NCBI GenBank assembly: GCA_943788935.1 | Contig: CALSSE010000019.1 | Location: 124,001 to 188,000, forward strand | Source: an uncultured bacterium | GTDB lineage: Bacteria; Myxococcota_A; Bradymonadia; UBA7976; VGTA01 | Direction: 5' to 3' | Length of the DNA stretch: 64,000 nucleotides | Shown: positions 56,657 to 64,000 of the stretch, piece after piece | How positions within the stretch are numbered: the stretch's first letter is position 1 | Layout: each line of letters opens with the position of its first letter | Made by a program: the position numbers and the translations under genes | Notes under the pieces: generated by a model | What the model was told of the DNA's origin: nothing | Seen by the model: the letters and a program-made list of their open reading frames with translations, nothing else | Databases searched by the model: none

Positions 56657-58258
56657 ATGGACTGTGTGAGACAGCGTTTAAGTTTAGAGTGCTTGGGCTC
56701 CATCTCACTGCGTCATCCGCTGTCTATGATCATGATGTCTGTAGTGACATCTATGTTGATGCAGGTCATGACCACGAGTAGTGAGGCTTGCGGGGTTAAT
56801 GCTCACTTGTGGATCACTGATTCAGCGATCTGTCAACTCCCACAAGCCACGAGAACAAGAGCGCTGTTTGAAGATCAGCGTCGTGTTGATTTGACCCGCT
56901 TAGGGTCAGCGTTTCCTGATTCAGGATACGCCATTAATCACGAATATGGAGAGGTCGCTCATTGGTATCCTTTTATTCAGGCCTATATTGAGAGTTTTCA
57001 TGATCGTCATGGCGCAGAAGAGCGAGAGTGGTCTATCGAGGCCTATGATGAAGTCGCTTTTATCATGGGGGTCGCTGCTCATGGCTATGAAGATGAACTC
57101 TTTGATACTCAATTTTTGAGATGGGTCAGCCAAGAGGATGACAGGGGACAGGACCTTATTGATCCAGCGGTTGACCTCTTGCTCATTCACGAGGGTCATA
57201 CCGAGCTTCTCCCCCCCTTAGAATTCCCGCTTGAGAGCGCAGTGGAGGCGCTGCAGCGATCAGGGGTTGAGGTGAGCTCGGGTGATGTCCAAGCAGGTGT
57301 CTCTCGAGTGCATCAATTCGCTCTCGGCCTATCTCAAACTCCTGAAGCGCTCACTTCGCTAGTGGAGAGAGATGCCCCGCTGATCCCATGGACAACGAGG
57401 CACTATCTCAATCGTGAGATTAGTGGAAGCCTCGCCCATGAGCCTCAACGAGTCGCCTCACTCCTTGACACGATCTATCGGAGACTCGCCGGTGAAGAGG
57501 TGGCGGAGTCAGTGATCTCTAGTGTAGACCCAAGCGCTCCAAGAACCCTTGATCGAGCAGGGGTAGCGCTTAGAGATGAATCGCGTTGGATCAGCCTTTA
57601 CTTTAACACGGCAGTGATGACTCAGAGTGTTCTTGACTCACTCTCACTCTCCACGGTTGAGGGTCAGAACGTGAGCTTTGAATCTCGGAGCACTCGTTGG
57701 GGAGGAGGTGATGGCTATACCCGTATTATAGAGCTCTCTCCTTATGATCTCCCTGATTCATCCACGCTCCGTTTAGAACTGAGTTCAGGTATTGAGCTGA
57801 TCAATGGCGAGGTGACCAGAGGAGCTCAAGAGTATCTCATCGAGATCTGCGCCCAAGATCGCTGTAACTCCCCTGAGCTTCCTGAGCTGATGTGGGGTGG
57901 TCGACAGCGAGGGTGCTGGGTCAGGGAGGCCCTTGACTTAGGGATGGCTGACCAAGAGATGAACCATGTGAGTATGATTGATCTAGGGATGGTCGACTCA
58001 GAGGTGAATGATATAAGTATGACTGATCTTGAGGGTTCTGATCTTGAGGATTCTGATCTTGAGGGTTCTGATCCGTCTGTAGGGCAGTCCAATGATCAGT
58101 CTCTTGGCGGTCAAGAGAGCGCTAGCGCTGCTTCAATTCAAAGCGGATGTAACGCTTCCTCAAGTAAAGGTTCAGATAGGATTTTCTTCGTCTTTTGTTT
58201 GGGTATTGGGATCACATTGACTAGGCTCAAGGACAGGTTTTTACCTCAAAGAGCATGA
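56657..58258 (+). CDS. Exported zinc-dependent phospholipase C-like protein
   Basis: The 533-residue protein has an N-terminal hydrophobic signal (about 22-46). Residues about 48-190 match the zinc-dependent phospholipase C / S1-P1 nuclease-like fold, with CGVNAHLWITDSAI, GSAFPDSGY, the HEYGEVAHWYPF helix and IMGVAAHGYEDELFD, all histidine/aspartate-rich metal motifs. The region 330-415 is beta-rich. Two kinds of acidic repeats (LEGSD/LEDSD) precede a Cys-Ser segment, a hydrophobic helix and a basic end, again like a MYXO-CTERM tail. It is likely to be surface-located; lipase activity is inferred. Confidence 0.75.
   Translation: MDCVRQRLSLECLGSISLRHPLSMIMMSVVTSMLMQVMTTSSEACGVNAHLWITDSAICQLPQATRTRALFEDQRRVDLTRLGSAFPDSGYAINHEYGEVAHWYPFIQAYIESFHDRHGAEEREWSIEAYDEVAFIMGVAAHGYEDELFDTQFLRWVSQEDDRGQDLIDPAVDLLLIHEGHTELLPPLEFPLESAVEALQRSGVEVSSGDVQAGVSRVHQFALGLSQTPEALTSLVERDAPLIPWTTRHYLNREISGSLAHEPQRVASLLDTIYRRLAGEEVAESVISSVDPSAPRTLDRAGVALRDESRWISLYFNTAVMTQSVLDSLSLSTVEGQNVSFESRSTRWGGGDGYTRIIELSPYDLPDSSTLRLELSSGIELINGEVTRGAQEYLIEICAQDRCNSPELPELMWGGRQRGCWVREALDLGMADQEMNHVSMIDLGMVDSEVNDISMTDLEGSDLEDSDLEGSDPSVGQSNDQSLGGQESASAASIQSGCNASSSKGSDRIFFVFCLGIGITLTRLKDRFLPQRA
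58024..58068. repeat. Three 15-bp repeats coding LEGSD/LEDSD
   Basis: The unit gatcttgagggttct (one copy gga for ggg) is in frame within the phospholipase-like gene. A looser 54-57 bp duplication (DLGMVD, DLGMAD type) precedes it. Confidence 0.88.
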
Positions 58259-58377
58259 GTTTCTAGCATCGCTCTTGATTCAGAGCGCGTTCGCGTTATC
58301 TTAGAGGCCAACATTGTAGAAGTCGTGAGAGATTCACTCACCGCCGAATATCAATCAGATCACAAGGAGAGTCAGAC

Positions 58378-58932
58378 ATGGATGAGATTTATGAAGACCT
58401 AACGAGCAGTTTTGAGCAGATCTACACGGCCCTTCGTCGTGATCTATCTAGGGTCAGGACGGGTCGAGCGAGCGCTTCTATCCTCGATGGTGTAAAGGTG
58501 GACTACTATGGGTCACCTACAGAGATCTCTCAGGTCGCTGCGATTCAGATCCCTGAGGCGAGGATGATCACGATCAAGCCGTGGGAGGCTAACCTCCTCA
58601 AGGATGTCGAAAGAGCCATCATCAACGCGAGTTTAGGCCTAGCCCCCTCGAGTGATGGAACGATCATTCGTATATCAGTTCCCCCGCTCACCGAAGAGCG
58701 TCGGCGTGATCTCGCCAAGCAAGTCACTCAAATAGGTGAGCAAGCGAAGGTCTCGGCGCGTAATCATCGTCGTGATGCGAACACCATGCTCAAAGAGATG
58801 CAGAAAGATGGCGACCTCAGCGAAGATGAGCTACAGCGGGGGCTGAAGGTCGTGCAAGGTCACACCGACGCCGCCATGGGTGCCATCGACTCGATCATCG
58901 AGAAGAAGCAGGAAGAGATCGCTGAGGTATAA
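58378..58932 (+). CDS. frr: Ribosome recycling factor
   Basis: The 184-residue protein splits post-termination ribosomes together with EF-G. It has the normal RRF length and signatures: LRRDLSRVRTGRASASILDG, the beta domain (VDYYGSPTEISQVAAIQIPE) and EERRRDLAKQVTQIGEQAKV in the long helical bundle. AAGGAGA lies upstream of ATG 58378. The usual neighbours pyrH, tsf and rpsB are absent from the window, so frr stands apart from its common cluster. Confidence 0.97.
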   Translation: MDEIYEDLTSSFEQIYTALRRDLSRVRTGRASASILDGVKVDYYGSPTEISQVAAIQIPEARMITIKPWEANLLKDVERAIINASLGLAPSSDGTIIRISVPPLTEERRRDLAKQVTQIGEQAKVSARNHRRDANTMLKEMQKDGDLSEDELQRGLKVVQGHTDAAMGAIDSIIEKKQEEIAEV

Positions 58933-58979
58933 GAGGAGAGGCCTAAGTACATCTATACACTTGATCCATCGGCTTGGCT

Positions 58980-59822
58980 ATGAACCCATTATTTGCTCAT
59001 TTTAGCAGAGCTTTCAAAGACTGCTCTCCTTTTCTCCTCGCCACCCAACAGAACCAACCTCAGCTAGAGCTTTCTCCGTTAGGGGTAAGTATCACTAAGC
59101 GGGGTGAGGTCATAGATCCTCAGTTGAGATCGAATGGAGACTTCTTACACCTACTACAGAGCTTAGATCGACTCACCTTTGGTCCTTTAGAGATGACTAT
59201 GCCCAAGTGGGTCTCTTATGATGCGGGGATCATGCCCTCGGGGATCTTTGGCTTTTGTAGCGAGACTGCGCTATTAGAGTCTTGGGTGAAGAGAGCGATG
59301 CAAGTCCCAGATGACTACGAGGGGAAGGTCCCTCTCACTCAAATGATCGCCATTCCCACTCCAGAACCTGGCTCTTGGTACTTGCACACCCTGTCTTCAC
59401 TCAACCAAGTCTGTATGGGAGCGGCGGCACCCGCAAATCTCATCATCTTGACCCTCACCTTGGGGGTGAGAGTGTTTAGGATGAAGCGTTTATATTCATC
59501 GACTCAGTGGCGATCAAGTCGGTTAGGGATTTATGTTGGGATGGGTCCTCTAGAGATCATCACCGCCTATACATACAATCACTCGGTCAAACAATCAGTG
59601 ACGTGGCGATTAGATATCCACCGCTCGCTCATCGAAGCCGCGCTGATCAACGATGGAGCTTCCGTTGCTGCTCGTCCGGCGACTCACATGATAGACGTCG
59701 ATGATACTGAGACTCTTAAACGCATGCAGACCGAGATCGAGTCAGGCATTAAATATTATATCGTTGGCAGACCGAGCACTCGGGGAAGTATTGTCCAAGT
59801 ACCCGTGAGGAGAATAGAATGA
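58980..59822 (+). CDS. Unknown protein, paralogue of the next gene
   Basis: The 280-residue soluble protein is not recognised. It starts at ATG 58980 (an in-frame TTG two codons earlier is possible). It shares a block order with the gene at 59863: LTFGPLEMTMPKWVSYDAG-IMPSGIFGF near 60, IAIPTPEPGSWY near 125, STQWRSSRLGIYVGMGPLEI near 178. Conserved Trp, Gly and Pro suggest a common alpha/beta fold. No signal peptide or catalytic motif is seen. Close spacing after frr (47 bp) may mean co-transcription. Confidence 0.75.
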   Translation: MNPLFAHFSRAFKDCSPFLLATQQNQPQLELSPLGVSITKRGEVIDPQLRSNGDFLHLLQSLDRLTFGPLEMTMPKWVSYDAGIMPSGIFGFCSETALLESWVKRAMQVPDDYEGKVPLTQMIAIPTPEPGSWYLHTLSSLNQVCMGAAAPANLIILTLTLGVRVFRMKRLYSSTQWRSSRLGIYVGMGPLEIITAYTYNHSVKQSVTWRLDIHRSLIEAALINDGASVAARPATHMIDVDDTETLKRMQTEIESGIKYYIVGRPSTRGSIVQVPVRRIE

Positions 59823-59862
59823 GTGGAGCAGTAATGAGGAGAGTAGTAATGAGGAGAGCAGT
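59823..59862 (+). promoter_or_regulatory. Repeated ribosome-binding sites and a 10-codon leader ORF
   Basis: Two 15-bp units (gcagtaatgaggaga, gtagtaatgaggaga) give repeated GAGGAGA sites. An ORF from ATG 59834, preceded by GGAG, codes MRRVVMRRAV and ends with TGA 59864-59866, overlapping ATG 59863 of the next gene. This could couple translation of the downstream paralogue. Confidence 0.5.
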
Positions 59863-60723
59863 ATGACTCCTGAAGAGTATATCTCCGCTCATCCTACGCT
59901 GCAGGGACTCGAACCTTATTTGGTCGCTGCGCCATACAACAGAGTTCACTTTGATCTCACACCATATGGACTACATATCCCCGCTCAGAATATAATAGAC
60001 CCCACCCACTCTAGTTCGGAGCGATTCTGTGACTTACTGTTGAAGCTTGACTCCATTACCTTCGGACCCGAGGGGATGCCCATGGATAAGTGGGTTTTTT
60101 ATGATATCTGTTATATGCCCGGCTCGGTTTTTGGCTTTGGGATCCGTGCCTCACGAGCGCCAGCCGAGCTGCGAGAGCTCTTTAATGTAGAACAAGGGGA
60201 TGATATCCTTATCCCATTAGCCATGTATGGAGCGATCCCTATGGCTAAGCCTGGAGCTTGGATGGGTCATAATTTATGCTCGATCGGGAAGAGGATCTCA
60301 TTTAGAGATGTCCGCGGTCTAGGTACTCTCTCCAAAGTGCTTGGCTTAAAGTCTGTGAACGCGGTGTCTTTCTTTGGGGCTACTCAGTGGAGCTCTATCG
60401 CCCTTAATGTTCATGTTAAGTTCGGTCCTTTAGAGCTCTATACCGCGTTCACGCCCGCGCACTCGGAGAGTCATACTCTCACTTACGGGTTTGAGTGTAA
60501 TGATCAAGCTCTTTTGGCTGCCGCAGGGCATCCTGAATACGCCTTTGAGCGATCAAGTCCTGAACTGTGGATCAGGCCGGGTGATGAAGAGGCGATGATC
60601 GATCTTCAAGATCGTCTCGAGGCCGGAGAGCGCTTTTGTATCCCGACCGCGCCTCGGCGAGTTCATAACCAACCTCATGAGGTCCCTGTTTCGTCAGTTT
60701 TCGACCAATATGATCTCCCTTAG
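59863..60723 (+). CDS. Unknown protein, paralogue of the preceding gene
   Basis: The 286-residue soluble protein begins with EEYISAHPTLQGLEPYLVAAP. Blocks shared with the upstream gene are ITFGPEGMPMDKWVFYD and YMPGSVFGFG near 67-90, GAIPMAKPGAWMGHN near 127, and ATQWSSIALNVHVKFGPLEL near 170-200. Overall identity looks low, so the duplication is old. GAGGAG lies six bases before ATG 59863. Function unknown; a two-component complex of the paralogues is a reasonable guess. Confidence 0.78.
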   Translation: MTPEEYISAHPTLQGLEPYLVAAPYNRVHFDLTPYGLHIPAQNIIDPTHSSSERFCDLLLKLDSITFGPEGMPMDKWVFYDICYMPGSVFGFGIRASRAPAELRELFNVEQGDDILIPLAMYGAIPMAKPGAWMGHNLCSIGKRISFRDVRGLGTLSKVLGLKSVNAVSFFGATQWSSIALNVHVKFGPLELYTAFTPAHSESHTLTYGFECNDQALLAAAGHPEYAFERSSPELWIRPGDEEAMIDLQDRLEAGERFCIPTAPRRVHNQPHEVPVSSVFDQYDLP

Positions 60724-60732
60724 TCGCGTGAA

Positions 60733-60757
60733 CAGATCTAATAAAATCTGCTTTTTA
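60733..60757 (+). terminator. Weak hairpin plus T run after the paralogue pair
   Basis: CAGAT (60733-60737) pairs with ATCTG (60746-60750), followed by ctttttagg. The 5-bp stem is short, so this is only a possible intrinsic terminator. Confidence 0.3.
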
Positions 60758-60829
60758 GGCAGTTAATAAAACCTTATTTACATCAACCCCTGTCTAATTG
60801 ATGCAGAGTCATCGATGGAGTTGGCCTTA

Positions 60830-62017
60830 ATGAAATATATTTGGATAATCGCATTCACTTTATGCGCCTCGTCAGCTTGTGAACCCCTCGCGCTCTCTGC
60901 CGATGATATCGCCGATCAGCAGCCTCGGTTTATCGCTGATCAGCTTTCTGAGGTTCAGCCGGGTGTCACCGACTTGAGAGTGATGTCTTGGAACGTTAAA
61001 TACGGCGCTAAGCGTCAACCGTTTTGGTTTGATTGTTGGGGCGATCAAGTCTCGATCCCCGCGGATGAAGTGGAGTCTAATATGGAGTCACTCTACGCGC
61101 TGATTAAAGAAGCTGACCCAGATATCTTAATGGTGCAGGAGATCGAGCTTCACAGTCGACGGAGCGCTTACTATGATATGATCCAAGGCGTACTTAATCA
61201 GACTGATCTGAACTATGGCGCCTATTATGAGACTTGGAATAGTCGATATGTTCCCTCGGAGGGGCTCGGTCGAATGAGTTTAGGTAACGCGATTTTCAGC
61301 AAATATCCGATCACTAAATCAGAGAAGATTATGCAAGCAGATCGTCGTGACCTCGACCCTTTAACAAAGGCTTTTTACCTACATAGAGCGATCGGTCGAG
61401 CAGAGATACAGCTCTCTGAGGAACTCTCTATCGCCGCCTATGTTGTCCACACTGCCGCTTATGATCAAGATGCAACCGAGACCGAAGCGGGTACTAAACA
61501 AAAGCAAATTGAGCAGATCTATGAGGTAGTGTCGGGAGAGTCGCTCCCTTTTATATTGGGTGGAGATCTCAACGAACTTCCTCCTACTGCAGCACGTAGC
61601 GAGGGTTTCGCTGATGAGCGGACTCAGCCGGTCTGTGGTGAAGATTTCGAGCACCCTCCCTATACTCCAGAGATTATGTCTCCACTTTATGAAGCTTTAA
61701 AGCCTTGGATCACTCTAGAGAGATATGGTGCTTCAGAGGTTGAGCAGTCTCGCTACTACACTCACACCGTACTTGGGACAGAAGAGGTGAATGAGTCTGG
61801 AGCGCCAGGCGATTGGAATCGCACGCTCGATTATCTCTTCGCTTCCTCCGATACAGCGTGGGTCGAGGGAACCACCGATGTCTTGCAGTATCATGGACAA
61901 GAGGTCGGTTATGCCGACTCGTCCGGAGGTCTTCCTCTAGCCTGGTCTCTAGAAAGTGACCCAATAAGCCTCAGCGATCATGCGCCGGTCTTTGGAATAT
62001 GGGAGGTTCAGCCATGA
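60830..62017 (+). CDS. Endonuclease/exonuclease/phosphatase-family lipoprotein
   Basis: The 395-residue protein starts at ATG 60830 with GGAG eight bases upstream. A lipoprotein signal has ASSAC near residue 17. The EEP fold is clear: LRVMSWNVKYG at the first strand, ADPDILMVQEIEL carrying the metal-binding Glu, FILGGDLNELPP with the Asp/Asn pair, and the C-terminal SDHAPVFGIWE with the catalytic His. Members cleave phosphodiesters (DNA, nucleotides, phospholipids). With an outer location, an extracellular nuclease or sphingomyelinase-like role is possible. Its stop overlaps the next start (ATGA). Confidence 0.88.
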   Translation: MKYIWIIAFTLCASSACEPLALSADDIADQQPRFIADQLSEVQPGVTDLRVMSWNVKYGAKRQPFWFDCWGDQVSIPADEVESNMESLYALIKEADPDILMVQEIELHSRRSAYYDMIQGVLNQTDLNYGAYYETWNSRYVPSEGLGRMSLGNAIFSKYPITKSEKIMQADRRDLDPLTKAFYLHRAIGRAEIQLSEELSIAAYVVHTAAYDQDATETEAGTKQKQIEQIYEVVSGESLPFILGGDLNELPPTAARSEGFADERTQPVCGEDFEHPPYTPEIMSPLYEALKPWITLERYGASEVEQSRYYTHTVLGTEEVNESGAPGDWNRTLDYLFASSDTAWVEGTTDVLQYHGQEVGYADSSGGLPLAWSLESDPISLSDHAPVFGIWEVQP

Positions 62018-63243
62018 GCGCTCAATATGACTATCCTTATACATCATCCCTTACGCTATGTATCACGCTATGTATCACTCTCTTTTGTAGCTTCTGTTTA
62101 AGCTCATCTGCATATGCCCAAACGGTGAGCGCGCCTCAAGCAGGAGCCACCACAACAAAAGCAGGGCGAGAGCTAAATGAGAAGAGTCTGGTTAAGAAAG
62201 AGGGTGAGCAACCCGAGACGCCCTCTGCTGATCAAGCGACGCCCTCTGTTGATCAAGCGACGCCCTCTGCTGATCAAGCGACGCCCTCTGCTGATCAAGC
62301 GACGCCCTCTGCTGATCCTGTTGAGGCTGAAAAGAGTGAGCGCTCTCCCGAACAGCGAGATGTCGGAGCTGTAGAGGATTCCTCAAAGACAAAGACCCCC
62401 CCTCAACCTCCTATTCGAGCGCGAGGGTTTGGTCGTCTAGCCCAACGCGACAGCGCTCTCCAGCCAAAATCAGGATCATGGTCGATCGGCCTCTTCAATC
62501 CACTCAAGATCCAGCTTAATGACCAATGGGCTCTCGAGTCGCATCCATTGGTAGCGCTAGCCAGCTCTCCTCATCTCAAGTTGTGGCATCATTGGTGGTC
62601 GAACCAGCAAGTCAGCGTGCAGGGTCTCTACGGCTTCACTACGCCCTTATGGTCTTTGCAGCAATCGCCTCCTTGGGGATTAGCGGGTTATTTCTCTCCT
62701 TCATGTCAAGTGAGTGAAGAGGAGCCTGGTCGCGCTCCAAGATCATGCCAACGCCCTGGCTTTGATGTGGCGCCGATCTTTGGAGCGAGAGTGAGCGGAC
62801 GACAAGGGAGTGGAGTATGGACGATACAAGGAGACCTCACGGCAGGCCTAATGATCACAGGAGAGCGCCCTGCGCCTCTTGACACTTATGCGCCTTTAGA
62901 GATGGCCTTCACGCCTACAACAAACCATTATCGGGCTCATGTAGGCTTCTCTTACGCGCAATCTGTCGTCAGATCTTTGAGCGTTAAGCTAGAGGCTGAC
63001 CTCTACACTGTCGGTCAACCGAATGAGGAGCTCTCACCGCCCAAGTCTCCGGTTACGGTGTCGTCTCAGCTCAGTTTTGACTGGGCCATGAGTCAACACC
63101 TCTCTATCACTTTAGGGGTGATCGCTTGGTTATCCGACCAGAGAGCCTTTGAACTCGTCGAGGATGGAAGTGGTTTCGTGAGCAAAGAGCAAGTGATGAG
63201 CATCGACCTCTTCCCCACCTTTGATCTAATGTGGCACTATTAG
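62014..63243 (+). CDS. Exported protein of unknown family with TPSADQA repeats
   Basis: The 409-residue protein starts at ATG 62014 (GGGAGG upstream), overlapping the stop of the EEP gene. A signal peptide (about 10-36, SFCLSSSAYAQT) contains a duplicated LCIT unit. Residues about 69-102 are TPS(A/V)DQA repeats. The remaining about 270 residues contain alternating hydrophobic strands and end in an aromatic residue (LMWHY), as outer-membrane beta barrels often do. No family was recognised. Coupling to the EEP lipoprotein suggests they work together at the outer membrane. Confidence 0.7.
   Translation: MSAQYDYPYTSSLTLCITLCITLFCSFCLSSSAYAQTVSAPQAGATTTKAGRELNEKSLVKKEGEQPETPSADQATPSVDQATPSADQATPSADQATPSADPVEAEKSERSPEQRDVGAVEDSSKTKTPPQPPIRARGFGRLAQRDSALQPKSGSWSIGLFNPLKIQLNDQWALESHPLVALASSPHLKLWHHWWSNQQVSVQGLYGFTTPLWSLQQSPPWGLAGYFSPSCQVSEEEPGRAPRSCQRPGFDVAPIFGARVSGRQGSGVWTIQGDLTAGLMITGERPAPLDTYAPLEMAFTPTTNHYRAHVGFSYAQSVVRSLSVKLEADLYTVGQPNEELSPPKSPVTVSSQLSFDWAMSQHLSITLGVIAWLSDQRAFELVEDGSGFVSKEQVMSIDLFPTFDLMWHY
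62218..62320. repeat. Five 21-bp repeats coding TPSADQA
   Basis: Units start at 62218, 62239, 62260, 62281 and 62302. They are nearly perfect (one copy has GTT for GCT) and in frame with the exported-protein gene. Confidence 0.94.
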
Positions 63244-63492
63244 TCTTTGCTGCATAAGCAGGAGTTAATTTTTTCAGGCAGTTAGGTAACATGGACCCAT
63301 TAAGTCGCGCTTTATACAACCGACTTACACTGCGCCTTGCCTAAAAACTTAATCAATACAATACTTTATGCGTGATTGCGGACTCCGCCTGCCGAGATTT
63401 TGCTCCTCGAATACGATTAATCAAAGGTCTGATACCTTGTTAAATTTTAATTTAAAAGTGATCATGGCTTAATCAAAAGAAAAGGAAATTGA
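63244..63492. other. AT-rich intergenic region near the right edge
   Basis: A roughly 250-bp gap between convergent genes, visibly richer in A/T than the rest of the window. It has a T run (63269-63275) near a short CTGC/GCAG palindrome after the upstream stop, perhaps a terminator. Nothing else recognised. Confidence 0.5.
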
Positions 63493-63999
63493 TTATAAAG
63501 ACTCAAGAATGTCAGTCATGAACTTCAGCACATGTACTTCGTCATTTTTCCACGCATCATTCTCATCTGTAAGGGTATCTTGTATATCGGTTACAGTCTT
63601 GCATTCATCCTCTCCCTTTTCCTCTAAACAGCGTTGATAGAACGGTTCTGAATGGCCAGGATGATGTAGCATCTTTCCTTTTATTTGATCGTCTGAGAGC
63701 ATCCCTAGCTCCTCACAAGTATAGTCCTTAACCGGTGTGGTAATGACCATTGGTGGAGCATTTGAATCCAAGTGATCTAGAAAATGCACGATCCGCATCA
63801 ACTCCTGTCCTTGTGGGTCGTTGGTCAAGAAATCAACATTGGCCTGCAAAGCAGTATTGTAACCAGTGGTTTCATCATCAGAGGCGAGTCGTTCCCACAG
63901 AGCAAATGGATCACACTCATCCATTTCTCGCTGAAAAATGACTAACTCTGGCCACAAAAAAGAAGCCCCCGTTACCTGTGAGTTTGTATGACCAAACAC
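63493..63999 (-). CDS. Partial protein, perhaps the end of an alpha/beta hydrolase-like protein
   Basis: 168 residues are visible. The frame remains open to the window edge, so the N-terminus lies outside. There are few clues. NAPPMVITTPVKDYTCEELG and KMLHHPGHSEPFYQRCLEEKG resemble the late strand and final His region of secreted alpha/beta hydrolases, with several Cys that could form disulfides. No nucleophile motif is in view. The call is weak, and an unrelated secreted protein is possible. Confidence 0.5.
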   Translation of the reverse strand: MFGHTNSQVTGASFLWPELVIFQREMDECDPFALWERLASDDETTGYNTALQANVDFLTNDPQGQELMRIVHFLDHLDSNAPPMVITTPVKDYTCEELGMLSDDQIKGKMLHHPGHSEPFYQRCLEEKGEDECKTVTDIQDTLTDENDAWKNDEVHVLKFMTDILESL

Positions 64000-64000
64000 C

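Noticed and set aside
60751-63286. Shared word ggcagtta after a T run at 60753 and 63271
   Set aside because: Too short to separate from chance without a genome-wide count.

Overview
The window looks like chromosomal DNA of a Gram-negative bacterium of the Myxococcota / former Deltaproteobacteria type, possibly near the Bradymonadia. This placement is inferred from gene content, not from a marker-gene tree. Supporting signs are a DUF1592 plus DUF1552 pair, a PEGA-repeat protein, many lipoproteins, a Hanks-type kinase, a trypsin-like protease and a phospholipase-like protein with Cys-plus-membrane-helix C-termini resembling MYXO-CTERM sorting tails, and an Omp85-type outer-membrane protein. 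Coding density is high. I saw no rRNA, tRNA, CRISPR array, insertion sequence or prophage.

Layout. 1-12.2 kb (+): end of an unknown gene, a DUF1592 / DUF1552 / five-heme cytochrome operon, a PEGA protein, an HTTM-DCC membrane protein, the two subunits of a 3-oxoacid CoA-transferase and a coiled-coil/TPR protein. 12.3-20 kb (mixed): NAD kinase, MATE transporter, thioredoxin-like lipoprotein, class I fructose-bisphosphate aldolase, a repeat-bearing lipoprotein and a secreted cyclophilin. 20.1-24.7 kb (-): a four-component TRAP transporter (TatT, DctP, DctQ, DctM). 25-34.3 kb (-): M1 aminopeptidase, a lipoprotein that resembles the C-terminal domain of plant IQM proteins, a 5'-nucleotidase-family protein, GreA, prepilin peptidase and a GT39-like membrane protein. 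34.4-41 kb (-): two translationally coupled DUF4139/MuiA-like proteins, a resolvase-like protein without the usual catalytic residues, a Gfo/Idh/MocA oxidoreductase, an NqrM-like protein and a TAXI-type binding protein. 41.3-45.9 kb (-): NfeD and flotillin-like FloA followed by two tightly coupled genes of unknown family. 46.1-63.2 kb (+): a Ser/Thr kinase with a frameshift inside a repeat tract, aldo/keto reductase, secreted and outer-membrane proteins, trypsin-like protease, aspS, a phospholipase C-like protein, frr, two paralogous unknown genes, an EEP-family lipoprotein and a secreted protein. The window ends in a partial minus-strand gene.

The strongest window-wide pattern is short tandem repeats. 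Repeats inside genes have units of 12, 15, 18, 21, 24 or 33 bp, all multiples of three. Several intergenic repeats have 11-, 13- or 14-bp units. The one clear break is in the kinase gene, where a 20-nt copy in a 21-nt repeat array separates the kinase domain from its C-terminal membrane anchor.

The best candidate for an undescribed system is the NfeD-FloA-94 aa-538 aa cluster. It looks like a membrane-microdomain operon with two new partners joined by 3-nt spacing and a GTGA stop/start overlap. Other leads are the coupled DUF4139 pair, the IQM-like lipoprotein, the paralogous pair beside frr with its tiny leader ORF, and a hairpin that could cover the start region of the phospholipase-like gene. 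Starts were moved from the longest reading frame wherever a good Shine-Dalgarno sequence and signal peptide supported it; each case is stated.
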